Shown here: positions 26,273 through 34,352 of the stretch, one piece after another
How positions within the stretch are numbered: position 1 is the first letter of the stretch
Layout: each line of letters opens with the position of its first letter
NCBI GenBank assembly: GCA_020845495.1
Contig: JADLFM010000022.1
Coordinates: forward strand, 16,635-80,634
Source: Chloroflexota bacterium
GTDB taxonomy: Bacteria > Chloroflexota > UBA6077 > JACCZL01
Reading direction: 5' to 3'
DNA: 64,000 bases
Position numbers and translations under genes: made by a program
The notes under the pieces: generated by a model
Database searches by the model: none
Told to the model about the DNA's origin: nothing
What the model saw: the letters and a program-made list of their open reading frames with translations, nothing else

Positions 26273-26809
26273 CTACGCGCCAGCGGCCGGTGCCGTGGCA
26301 GTGGCCGCTCGACTGGGGTTCGTGGTGTCGGCAGCAGCGTCGGGCAGCGCGACGACGACGTCGCCAAGGCGGATCGTTCCGCCGACGAGGATGTTCGCCC
26401 GCAGCCCGGCCCGATGGACGAGCGGTGCGTTGACCGGCTTTCCCGTCAACCCTTCGAGATAGGTGCACGGCTCGCAGATCCTGACGCCGTAACACTCCAC
26501 CTCGCCGATCTTGAACCGCTTACCAATCAGCGTCAGCACGTCGAGGCCGCGCGTCACGACGTTGCGTCGGCACTCCTCGAGCGTGAGCCGGATGCCGTGC
26601 TCGGCGGCCAGCGCGTCCAGCACCTCGGTTGCGATCAGCGTCAACTCGCGCCCGCCGCCCTCCGAGGGGCGCTGCGAGTAGTAGCCGATGCCGTCATGGT
26701 AGCGGTCGCCGGCCAGCCCTCGCCCGGCGACCGCCGATACCGTCTCGTGCGACACCATAGGCTGGCCGGCGCCGCTCGTCGTGAACAATCCGATCGCCGT
26801 CCCCTGCAT
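26273..26809 (-). CDS. MOSC domain-containing protein
   Basis: 178 residues, a single MOSC domain as in YiiM-like proteins. Key segments are VSAVAGRGLAGDRYHDGIGYYS, RELTLIATEVLDALAAE, RRNVVTRGLDVLTLIGKRFKIGEV and VRICEPCTYLEGLTG with the conserved Cys. MOSC proteins handle activated sulfur or detoxify N-hydroxylated compounds with the molybdenum cofactor. GAGGAGGT five nucleotides before the ATG at 26809 fixes the start; an upstream in-frame extension looks non-coding. Confidence 0.87.
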   Translation of the reverse strand: MQGTAIGLFTTSGAGQPMVSHETVSAVAGRGLAGDRYHDGIGYYSQRPSEGGGRELTLIATEVLDALAAEHGIRLTLEECRRNVVTRGLDVLTLIGKRFKIGEVECYGVRICEPCTYLEGLTGKPVNAPLVHRAGLRANILVGGTIRLGDVVVALPDAAADTTNPSRAATATAPAAGA

Positions 26810-27145
26810 TGCCACCTCCTCGTCGCGCGCGCCGCATTCGCTGCCCAATCGAGCACTCGCTCCGTCCGCGCTTCTGCATTCGCGCCCGGCCGGATAATCA
26901 TCCACCCTACGGTACCACGTTCGGGAACGGCGTTCGGGAGTGCGAGCCAACGGCGTGCTGACGCTTCCGTCGGTGCCGGACGCTCCGGCGATCATCCGCG
27001 TGTCCGCCCGAAGCCGTGCCCTCTCCCTCACTCTCGATTCGATCCCGGTGCTACGCCCTCTCCCCCGGCCCCTCTCCTGCGCACGGGAGAGGGGCCGGGG
27101 GAGAGGGCGCTTCCCGAGTTGAGGGGGTACCGGGGCAGGGTGATC
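26810..27145. other. Intergenic stretch with a large palindrome
   Basis: 336 bp between two minus-strand genes. It contains the 23-bp inverted repeat at 27055-27108 and upstream sequence for the MOSC gene. I see no other gene. Confidence 0.5.
27055..27108. terminator. Perfect 23-bp inverted repeat (CCCTCTCCC-type)
   Basis: A 23-nt arm beginning GCCCTCTCCCCCGG and its exact reverse complement flank an 8-nt loop TGCGCACG. It lies 38 bp downstream of the stop of the minus-strand methyltransferase gene, so it can act as its terminator. Very similar CCCTCTCCC palindromes are scattered between genes in many GC-rich genomes, so it may be one copy of a REP-like family. Confidence 0.65.
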
Positions 27146-28540
27146 TCAGTCGCGAGGGTACGGGTGCGGGTCGCTGAGGAAGTCCACTAGCCGTCCCTCG
27201 TGCTCGATCAGCACCCGCTCGACGGCGATCCCGACGAGCCGCATCTCAGCCACGATGTCTCGCGCCCGCCACTGAGGCGGGACGATGACGACGTCAACTG
27301 GCTGCGCGTGAAGGACGTCGCGGAACTGGATCTGCTGGCCGGTGCCGGGTACGAACGTGCCGGCCTTGGCGGCGTCCGAATCAACCACGAGCGGGAAGCG
27401 TGCCGCGTCTGCGCCGTGCTGATGGATGAACGCTGCTGACTTGCCGGTGCCGCCCCAGATCGCCACCCGCGCGCCGCTTGTGGCCAGAGCGTCCAGTTGT
27501 CGGGTGATCGTTGCACGCGAGCGGTCGGTCGCGTCGCGGAACGAGCGTGCTCGCCGCGCGTACTCCACCTGTCGTGCCGCGCCACCCAGGCGGATGAAGG
27601 CGAAGATCACCTCGCCGTCGTAGCCGTGGCCGATGCTATCGATGCTGACACCGCAGCGCTGGAGCATCCGGGTGAACGACTCGGTGGTGTAGTTCGAGTT
27701 GTGCTCGTAGTAGAAGTCCACCGTCCGGCGAGTCTCGATGGCGCGGTCGATGCACGGCACTTCGAGGTAGAGGAGCGGTTGGATGCCGCCGCAGACCGCC
27801 CCGAACGACAGCTGCTGGACGAAGCCGAGTGGGTCGGTCAGGTGCTCCAGCACGTGCCGGCTGACGATCAGGTCCGGCCTCAGTTCGGCGAGGTGGACGC
27901 GCGGATCGAAGAGTGCCGCCCGTAACTCGACCGGCACGCCGTCAGCCCGCGCCGTGCCGTTCGGGTCGAAGCCCACGAAGCGTCCCTCCGGCCGGTCGGC
28001 GGCGAGCGCGGCCAGGAAACTGGCGTCGCCGTGGCCGATCTCGACCACTGTCGGCCGGGCCGGTACCCGCTCCAGAATGGCGCTGCGAATCGCCTGGAGG
28101 TGGCCGGACCAGAGCAGGCCGCGATTGAACATCAGGTTCGGCTTGTCGGTGTAGGGGACGGCACGGTAGTCGAACGCCGCGTTCCAGACGTGCCCGCAGT
28201 CCACGCAAGAGACGAAGTTGAGCGGGAGCGGCAGCATTGTGCGCGCCTCGTCGATGGAGCCCGGCCAGGCCAGCGTGGCGAGTGGCTGAGCGCCGCCGTC
28301 GTAGAACGGCACCGCCACGTGGTAGCCGCAGGCCGGACAGGTCGTAGGATGCAGGTCGGCCACCAGCCCGAAGTCCGGGGCGACAGGATGCGTGACCATT
28401 GGCATGGTGTCGTGCACCCGAGTTTCATCCTCGAGATCGGCTGGGGCCGTGGTCGTGCTGGCCGTCTGGACCGTCGAACGGGACGATGCTGGTGCTGTAG
28501 CCGAGGTTGCCGGCTGGGTCGCTGTCGTCGTATCGGTCAC
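27146..28540 (-). CDS. SAM-dependent C-methyltransferase (zinc-binding N-domain, sugar C-methyltransferase-like)
   Basis: 464 residues. A Thr/Ala-rich tail (1-55) is followed by a zinc-binding region with CPACG and CVDCGHVW, a class I methyltransferase fold (VVEIGHGDASFL motif I, VGFDPNG, DLIVSRHVLEHLTDP) and a C-terminal Rossmann-like domain (RVAIWGGTGKSAAFI...VVDSDAAKAGTFVPGTG). This three-part order matches the C-methyltransferases of deoxysugar pathways (TylC3/NovU type). The GTG start at 28540 has GAGGGGAGC in front of it, within the end of the preceding gene. It starts 15 bp after that TPR-glycosyltransferase gene and probably shares its transcript. Confidence 0.8.
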   Translation of the reverse strand: MTDTTTATQPATSATAPASSRSTVQTASTTTAPADLEDETRVHDTMPMVTHPVAPDFGLVADLHPTTCPACGYHVAVPFYDGGAQPLATLAWPGSIDEARTMLPLPLNFVSCVDCGHVWNAAFDYRAVPYTDKPNLMFNRGLLWSGHLQAIRSAILERVPARPTVVEIGHGDASFLAALAADRPEGRFVGFDPNGTARADGVPVELRAALFDPRVHLAELRPDLIVSRHVLEHLTDPLGFVQQLSFGAVCGGIQPLLYLEVPCIDRAIETRRTVDFYYEHNSNYTTESFTRMLQRCGVSIDSIGHGYDGEVIFAFIRLGGAARQVEYARRARSFRDATDRSRATITRQLDALATSGARVAIWGGTGKSAAFIHQHGADAARFPLVVDSDAAKAGTFVPGTGQQIQFRDVLHAQPVDVVIVPPQWRARDIVAEMRLVGIAVERVLIEHEGRLVDFLSDPHPYPRD

Positions 28541-28554
28541 TGCGCTCCCCTCCT

Positions 28555-31299
28555 CTAGCGGATCACGCCGCCCGCGCGGGCGGCGTCCTCGAAATACCGT
28601 TCGATTTCCCGCACGGCCGCGATGTCGCCATAGAGGGCGCCGCTCGCCGCGAGAATGCGTGCGCGGACGTCCTGCCGGCGTGCGTCGTCGTTCGCCAGGG
28701 ACACCGCGCACGCGGCGTACGCCTCAGCGGATGCGACGACCGTGTCCAGCACGCCCATCTGGCGATAGCAGGCGGCCGTCACCCGACCGCGCATGAAGGC
28801 GCCCGGCATCGTCACGATTGGTACGCCGAACGCGCACGCCTCGTACGATGTGTTGCCGCCGCCGAAGTGGATCGGGTCCAAGAGGACGTCGGTCATGCGG
28901 AGCAGATCCACGAAGTCGTGCCCCGGCATGCGAGGTAGGAAAAGCACCCGTTCGACCACGTCCGCCGCGATCCGTTCGATCCGCTCGCGCACCAGGGCCG
29001 ACCACGCCCGGCTGACGCCGTCCACCAGAATGAGGCGGCCATCCGGATCGCGGCGCAGGATGTCCACAAGTACCGAATCGAAGTCCGGGTGCAACTTGAA
29101 CAGGCTCTGCGGGCAGCCATAGAGCCTGGCATCGTCGGGCAGCCCGAAGCGGCTCCGGTCGGCAGGATGCTCTGGCGCAGCCGGCCGTGCGTAGCAGGTG
29201 GGGAGCCGCGTGAGCCGGACCAGGCGCTCGCTGTAGTGGGCGTCTGCGCCAGTCGGCTCCAGGGCTTCGGCCGAGAGGAACGCATCCACATTCGGGATGC
29301 CAGTCGTCACTGGATGCCCCCAGGTGACGCACTGCACGGGTGCGAGGCGGGCGTACGCCAGGAAGTAGGTCGCCGGGTCCATGCCGATGTCGGCATAGAA
29401 CAGCACGTCCAGCCGCTCCTCGGCGATCCGCTCCCGCATGGCGGCGAGCGAGCCGCCGAGCCGCACCGCGCGATCGGCGGACTGCGCGATCTGCTCGGCG
29501 GCCACGTCGGTCCGTCCAAGCTGGAGCACCACCACCTCGAACCGCTCGCGATCCAGGTGCTGGATCAGGCCGCGCATGAACTTCCCAATGGTGTGATCGG
29601 CGAGGTAACGGGAGATGATGCCAACCCGGATTCGGCCGCGTTCTGGTCGGCTCGACCCGTCTGAACGGCAGTGCGGCGCGGTCCAGGCGAGCGAGGGACA
29701 TGCTTGCAGGTACAGGCGCGCCAACTGTTCCTGGGCCGGACGATCGTCGAGGCCGTGATAGGCGAGGTAGAAACCGGTCGTTCCGACCTCGCGCAGCGGA
29801 TCGTTCAGGTGAAGGTCTTCGCCGAGCAGGCGCTCGACCTCGCGGCGCCAGCGTGCCCGCCACTCAGTTATCTCGTCGCCAGATCGCGCGATCGTCGGCA
29901 GGACCGTCGCCAGGCGGACGCGGACGCCATCATCTGGCCGCAGCGCAAGTGCCTGGGAGAACGCCGAGACGGCGGCATCCGGATCGCCGCGCAGATCGTG
30001 GACTCCGCCGAGCGCCGTCCAGGTCGTCGGGCTCAGGCCGTCCAACGAGATCGCGTGCTCGAGCACGGCCTGGGCCGGCTCGATCTGTCCTCGGTCGACC
30101 AGCAACCCGGCTAGTTCCTGGTACGTACCCGTCTCGGACGGCGCATGCTCGGCGGCACGCTGAAGCGCCTCGATCGCCTCGTCGGTCCGGCCGAGGTCGC
30201 GCAAGGCGGTCCCCAGCGCTCGCCAGGATGGGCCATCTGACGGGTCGAGAGCGAGGGCCTCACGGGCGAAGCGCTCGGCGCCCGCCGCCCGCCCGAGTGT
30301 CGACAGGAGGCTCGCGCACTGTGTACGGTGACTGGCCACATTCGGCTCGCAGGCTACAGCTTCTTCGAAGCAGGCAAGCGCCTCGGCCGGCTGTCCGTGC
30401 TCGCGCAATGCGGCGCCAAGGTCGCTCAGGACGCCGGCGCGAGGTCGACCAGGCGTTGGTGCATGGGTCAGCGCCTGCCGGTAGACGGGGATGCATGCCT
30501 CGATCTGACCGCTCGCCTGGAGCGCCCGCGCGAGGCTGCGGCGGGCCTCCAGGTGGGTGGGTTGGAACGCCAGGACATGGCGGTATGCTTCGACCGCTTC
30601 CGCGAACCGCCGGAGCCCGTGGAGGGCGATGGCTCGGTTCAGGTGACCGGCTGGATCGTTGGGCGAGAGTGCGATGACCCGGTCGAAGCAGGTCAGCGCC
30701 TCGTCGCGGCGGCCATCCTTCGTCAGCGCCACGCCGAGACTCCCGAGCACGCCGACATCGTCCGGCGCGAGCGCGAGCGCTCGCAGGTAACTGGTGATGG
30801 CTTTGGCGATTTCGCCTTGTGCCTGGAGCGCATTGCCCAGGTTCTGGTGCGCTCCAGCCCGTTCAGGGGCCAGGGCAACGACTCGTCGGTAGAGTGGGAT
30901 CGCGTCCTCGTCTCGGCCGAGCGCCTGGAGCGTCACCCCGAGGTTGAAAAGGCTGTCGATGTGGGAACCATCGAGATGCACAGCGCGTTCGAGGCTGGTA
31001 CGGGCTGCCTCCAGATGACCGAGCCCCTGGAGCGCGACGCCGAGGTTGCTGTGGAAGGCGGCACAGCCGGGCTGCTGGGCGATGGCGCGGCGAATGAGCG
31101 TCGCGGCGGCCGCATGCTTGCCGCGTTGGAGCGCCAGCACGCCAAGGAGATGGAGTGCGTCCGGCTGCCCTGGCAACACCTGGAGCACTGAGCGGTACCC
31201 GCGCTCGGCCTCCTCGAACCGGCCAGCCTGGTGATCGTTGACGCTCGCGGCCAGCAACGGCCCGGCGTCGGCCCGGCGCACGCGCGCCTGACGGCTCAT
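28555..31299 (-). CDS. TPR-repeat O-GlcNAc-transferase-like glycosyltransferase (SPINDLY/GT41)
   Basis: 914 residues. The first 480 or so are TPR repeats, about twelve 34-residue units (for example SNLGVALQGLGHLEAARTSL and AHQNLGNALQAQGEIAKAI). The C-terminal 380 residues form the GT41 catalytic region: RVGIISRYLADHTIGKFM, APVQCVTWGHPVTTGIPNVD, YGCPQSLFKLHPDFD, LLDPIHFGGGNTSYEA. Bacterial members transfer a sugar to Ser/Thr of proteins; flagellin is a known target in some species, and a motility cluster lies 12 kb away, but the target here is unknown. GGGAGGG sets the ATG at 31299. Confidence 0.87.
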   Translation of the reverse strand: MSRQARVRRADAGPLLAASVNDHQAGRFEEAERGYRSVLQVLPGQPDALHLLGVLALQRGKHAAAATLIRRAIAQQPGCAAFHSNLGVALQGLGHLEAARTSLERAVHLDGSHIDSLFNLGVTLQALGRDEDAIPLYRRVVALAPERAGAHQNLGNALQAQGEIAKAITSYLRALALAPDDVGVLGSLGVALTKDGRRDEALTCFDRVIALSPNDPAGHLNRAIALHGLRRFAEAVEAYRHVLAFQPTHLEARRSLARALQASGQIEACIPVYRQALTHAPTPGRPRAGVLSDLGAALREHGQPAEALACFEEAVACEPNVASHRTQCASLLSTLGRAAGAERFAREALALDPSDGPSWRALGTALRDLGRTDEAIEALQRAAEHAPSETGTYQELAGLLVDRGQIEPAQAVLEHAISLDGLSPTTWTALGGVHDLRGDPDAAVSAFSQALALRPDDGVRVRLATVLPTIARSGDEITEWRARWRREVERLLGEDLHLNDPLREVGTTGFYLAYHGLDDRPAQEQLARLYLQACPSLAWTAPHCRSDGSSRPERGRIRVGIISRYLADHTIGKFMRGLIQHLDRERFEVVVLQLGRTDVAAEQIAQSADRAVRLGGSLAAMRERIAEERLDVLFYADIGMDPATYFLAYARLAPVQCVTWGHPVTTGIPNVDAFLSAEALEPTGADAHYSERLVRLTRLPTCYARPAAPEHPADRSRFGLPDDARLYGCPQSLFKLHPDFDSVLVDILRRDPDGRLILVDGVSRAWSALVRERIERIAADVVERVLFLPRMPGHDFVDLLRMTDVLLDPIHFGGGNTSYEACAFGVPIVTMPGAFMRGRVTAACYRQMGVLDTVVASAEAYAACAVSLANDDARRQDVRARILAASGALYGDIAAVREIERYFEDAARAGGVIR

Positions 31300-31642
31300 C
31301 GTCCCTCCCGATGACGCGAGCACGGCCGTAGCCTGCGCGTGCCCCATCCGTGGTGGCGGTCCTGCCCAGGGCGCAGCCCTCTAGCGCGCGACCGGGCGCG
31401 CCGGCTCCATATCGGTAGCCGCCGCCGCTCAGTTCAATGAACGAGGTGATGGACCGAGAAGGGACGCGAGAGAACGAACGCGCTAGATCTCGGCGCAGGT
31501 GCTGGCAGAGTGGTTCTCGCCGATGCGGAGGGCTGCATCAGGCCTCCACCGGCAGCGCCTGCCGCCTCACGGCCATGGCAGTCAGGGATGCGTGGGACGA
31601 TCGCGAGGCCGGGCGACTCGAACGAAGCCAAGGCCATGGGTA

Positions 31643-31677
31643 GGCTCACATGCTGTGTCCATACAGACACGTGAGCC
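31643..31677. terminator. Compound palindrome downstream of the uroD-like gene
   Basis: Inner arms GTGTC and GACAC flank CATACA, and outer arms GGCTCAC and GTGAGCC flank those, with ATGCT unpaired on the left. It lies about 130 bp after the stop of the minus-strand uroD-like gene and about 340 bp before the next gene, so termination is the simplest role. The inner GTGTC-N6-GACAC also has regulator-site geometry. Confidence 0.4.
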
Positions 31678-31688
31678 CCAGCGTGGGT

Positions 31689-31789
31689 TCGGCTCAGCGA
31701 CACGAGGGTGCCGGGCGCTGTATACCCGCACGCCTTCGAGCGCGAGGGCCGCCGGTAGTTTCGGCTCAACGACACGGGGCGCCGGGCGC
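31689..31789. repeat. Two imperfect copies of a ~30-bp sequence
   Basis: TTCGGCTCAGCGACACGAGG... at 31689-31719 and TTCGGCTCAACGACACGGGG... at 31760-31789 share about 27 of 30 positions and end in GCCGGGCGC. They are spaced 71 bp apart in non-coding DNA. Confidence 0.7.
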
Positions 31790-31806
31790 GGCCGTGCAGA
31801 GCCGTC

Positions 31807-32793
31807 TCAGGCCGTCTCGACCGCCCGGCGGGCGGCAAGCAAGTTACCCTGGGGCACGGTGAGCGGGTAGGTGCAACCGCCGCCAAGGATCATGCCACGC
31901 CCGTCGCACGCGGCGATCGCCTCACGCGCCTCCTCCTGGACCTGGGCGTACGTCCCTTGCTGGAGCGTTCCCCACTGATTGATCCCACCCACGACCGCCT
32001 TGCCACCCAGGATCTGCTTGCCCTGCCTGAGGCTCGGTTCTGAGGTGCGATCGTCCCAGTTCACGGCCTGACAGGGGTACTCACGTGCCAGGGGCAGCAT
32101 GGGAAATGGGCTGTGAAGGTGGAGCACATTGAACCAGCCGCGCTGGGCGGCCTCGAGCACCCGTAGGTCGTCGCGCAGTCCAAGTTCGCGGTACTCTGCC
32201 TCCGACATGACCGAATGGGCGGCGGTTGAGGTGGAGTAGAACACCCCATCAGCGCCCGCGTCGACGGCCGCCGCGACATACTGCTGATAGGTCGTCGTGA
32301 TCGCGTCGAGGGCGGACCGCACCTCACGGCGGTAAACCCGGAGATGGCCGAGGAAGAGATCGTCGCCGGCCAGGTAGCGCGCTACGCTGAGCGGGCTGAA
32401 CACGGTCATCAGCAGCGGGGTGTCCGGGCCGAGCTCTGCGCGGAGCAGCCGAATCGACTGGATGGTCCGAGCGAGCGCGCCAGTGTTGGGTGCGAGCGGC
32501 TGGATCGTGAGCCAGTCAGCGCCGCGCTCGATCACTCGGCGGACGTAGGTGCGCTCGCCAAGTGGAACGCCGACGAGATGAGTCTGCGCGCCCCAGCCTT
32601 CCACCGAGTAGCTGGATGAGGGGGTCACCTTGGCGAAGTCCCAGTCAAAGCGCCGGTCATAGGCGAGCGTCACCTCGGCCAGGCGTTCGGCGTCCTGATC
32701 GTCGCCCGGCCAGTGTCGCCAGAAGGCGACCGGCACACGGTCGGCCTGGTCTCCTGCCAGGACGGCCTGGATGCGCGCGCGCTTGGTCGTCAT
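31807..32793 (-). CDS. Uroporphyrinogen decarboxylase (URO-D) family protein
   Basis: 328 residues with the URO-D/MtaA TIM-barrel pattern: TTKRARIQAVLAGDQADRVPVAFW at the N-terminus, TVFSPLSVARYLAGDD, DAGADGVFYSTSTAAHSVMSEAEY, FNVLHLHSPFPM and GGINQWGTLQQGTYAQVQEEAREAI. The Arg-rich N-terminal motif of true HemE is absent, and the genes around it are catabolic, so it is probably not a haem enzyme; URO-D-like proteins also act as methyltransferases or in unknown catabolism. GGAGATCG before the ATG at 32793 supports the start. Confidence 0.78.
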   Translation of the reverse strand: MTTKRARIQAVLAGDQADRVPVAFWRHWPGDDQDAERLAEVTLAYDRRFDWDFAKVTPSSSYSVEGWGAQTHLVGVPLGERTYVRRVIERGADWLTIQPLAPNTGALARTIQSIRLLRAELGPDTPLLMTVFSPLSVARYLAGDDLFLGHLRVYRREVRSALDAITTTYQQYVAAAVDAGADGVFYSTSTAAHSVMSEAEYRELGLRDDLRVLEAAQRGWFNVLHLHSPFPMLPLAREYPCQAVNWDDRTSEPSLRQGKQILGGKAVVGGINQWGTLQQGTYAQVQEEAREAIAACDGRGMILGGGCTYPLTVPQGNLLAARRAVETA

Positions 32794-33205
32794 CGTCGAT
32801 CTCCAACGTCGTGAGCTTGCGCCATGGGAGCCGCTGAGCGCACCCGCTCCCGGCCTCATCTGAGAGTCTGAGACGCCGGGTGAGTCGGTACGCCGGAAAC
32901 CAGCCGCTCGCCCCGTATGGTGATACAGCCTCGCCGTTCAGTCAAGGCCGCAACCCGGTCAGGGTTGTAGCCGGCCGGGGTCGTAGCGCGGCGGCTGAGC
33001 AGCATGGGGCGAGTGTCAACGCCTCGGTCCTACCGCCGAAAGGCTCGGCCCGCGACCTGCCTGAACCACGCATGGCAACAGGGCGGAGATGGTCGGGTGG
33101 CAGCGACGCATGGGGCCGACGGCGCCGAACCATCTACAAACCCTCCACAAGGAGCGCACTGAGACCACCGAACGTGTCCAGGCCCTGGCTCGCCTGCACT
33201 CATCG
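32794..33205. other. Intergenic stretch between LDH2-type and URO-D genes
   Basis: 412 bp between two minus-strand genes. It should contain the promoter of the URO-D-like gene. I find no full TGTCG-N6-CGACA dyad, tRNA or strong hairpin. Confidence 0.4.
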
Positions 33206-34300
33206 TCAGGAACCGGTCGCCGAATGCGCCTCGACGAGAGCGGTGTACTGGCTCGCGATCTCATCGGCAGGCAGGCCCGCCGATGAGATCGCCGCCAGGA
33301 CCGCCGACCAGTCCGCCTCAGGTACCGGGATGCCCTCGCGCTGACGGACCTCGGCCGTCCGCGCGCCACGGGCCCCCGGCACCAGCACCTCCTCGAAGCC
33401 AGGCAGTGGCTGAGCGGCATGCACGTAGGCAATCTGTCGATCCGCGAGCCGCTCGAAGGTCTCCCGTGAAGCGAAGTGCTCTGGGTCGATCGCCAGATAG
33501 AAGCACGACTGGCCGCGCACGTTCGGGTCCGGGTTCCCGTGGGTGCTCTCGCCGCCAACGGTGGTTCCGCCAAGCATGCCAGTGAGCACGTGGACCAGCA
33601 GCGCGATCCCCGAGCCCTTGTGACCCCCGAACGCCAGCATCGCGCCGTCGCCCGAGCGATTCGGGTCGGTAATCCAGGCACCAGCCGCGTCCACGATCCA
33701 GCCGTCTGGCAGCGATTCGCCTCGCCGCCGCGCGCTGGCCAGTTTGCCGGAGGCTGCGACGCTGGTGGCGATGTCCAGCAAAATGGTCGGGCCGGTCGCG
33801 CCCGGCGCGGCATAGGCGAATGGATTGGTCCCGAACACCGCCGTGCTGCTGCCGTGCGGAGCCACGGACGGCGAGGTATTCGCCATGACCAGTCCGAATA
33901 GCCCCTGCCGCGCGGCCAGGTCTGCGAAGTACCCCAGCATGCCGAGCGGGCCGCCGTTGATCGTCACAACCACGCCTACGCCGTTCTGACGAGCCTTCTG
34001 CACGGCCAGTTGCATGGCCAGATAGCCGAGCATCGGCCCAGCCTGACCGTTCGAGCGGAGTAGCGCCGAGCCGCTGCTCTCCCGCGTCACCTCGTGCTGC
34101 GCGCCCGGGACAGTCTGGCCGGACTGTAGGCTCTTCAACATGCGCGGGATCATGTAGACGATGCCGTGCGTCTCGGTGCCCCGCAGATTGGCGAAGACCG
34201 CCGCGTCGGCGCAGTGGCGAGCCTCGTCAGCGGTCAGGCCCGCGCGAGTCAGCACCACCTCGACAAAGCTGCCCAGATGCTCCGCTGTGAAGGTTGGCAA
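33206..34300 (-). CDS. Ldh2-family (malate/ureidoglycolate/sulfolactate-type) dehydrogenase
   Basis: 364 residues of the NAD(P)-dependent LDH2/MDH2 family. Typical segments are ADAAVFANLRGTETHGIVYMIPRMLK (with the catalytic-region His), GPMLGYLAMQLAVQKARQNGVGVV, FGLVMANTSPSVAPHGS, GTNPFAYAAPG and FGGHKGSGIALLVHVLTGML. It would oxidise a 2-hydroxyacid. No ATG is suitable; the TTG at 34300 with GGGAG upstream matches the N-terminus of the family (LPTFTAEHLGSFV). It starts 52 bp after the dgoD-like gene on the same strand and is likely in its operon. Confidence 0.82.
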   Translation of the reverse strand: MPTFTAEHLGSFVEVVLTRAGLTADEARHCADAAVFANLRGTETHGIVYMIPRMLKSLQSGQTVPGAQHEVTRESSGSALLRSNGQAGPMLGYLAMQLAVQKARQNGVGVVVTINGGPLGMLGYFADLAARQGLFGLVMANTSPSVAPHGSSTAVFGTNPFAYAAPGATGPTILLDIATSVAASGKLASARRRGESLPDGWIVDAAGAWITDPNRSGDGAMLAFGGHKGSGIALLVHVLTGMLGGTTVGGESTHGNPDPNVRGQSCFYLAIDPEHFASRETFERLADRQIAYVHAAQPLPGFEEVLVPGARGARTAEVRQREGIPVPEADWSAVLAAISSAGLPADEIASQYTALVEAHSATGS

Positions 34301-34352
34301 TCCCGTGCTCCCCGTTGTCGTTGGGTGGTGGCGGCACCAGCCGCCACCATCG

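Larger units (their letters stand above)
31300..31806. other. Intergenic stretch with palindrome and ~30-bp repeats
   Basis: 507 bp between the uroD-like gene and the TPR-glycosyltransferase gene, both on the minus strand. It holds a compound palindrome at 31643-31677 and two imperfect copies of a 30-bp sequence (31689-31719 and 31760-31789). I see no gene. Confidence 0.5.

Noticed and set aside
31655..31670. GTGTC-N6-GACAC as another site for the Crp-like regulator
   Set aside because: The half-site differs from TGTCG, it lies inside a larger hairpin after a gene end, and no -10 box sits at the expected distance.
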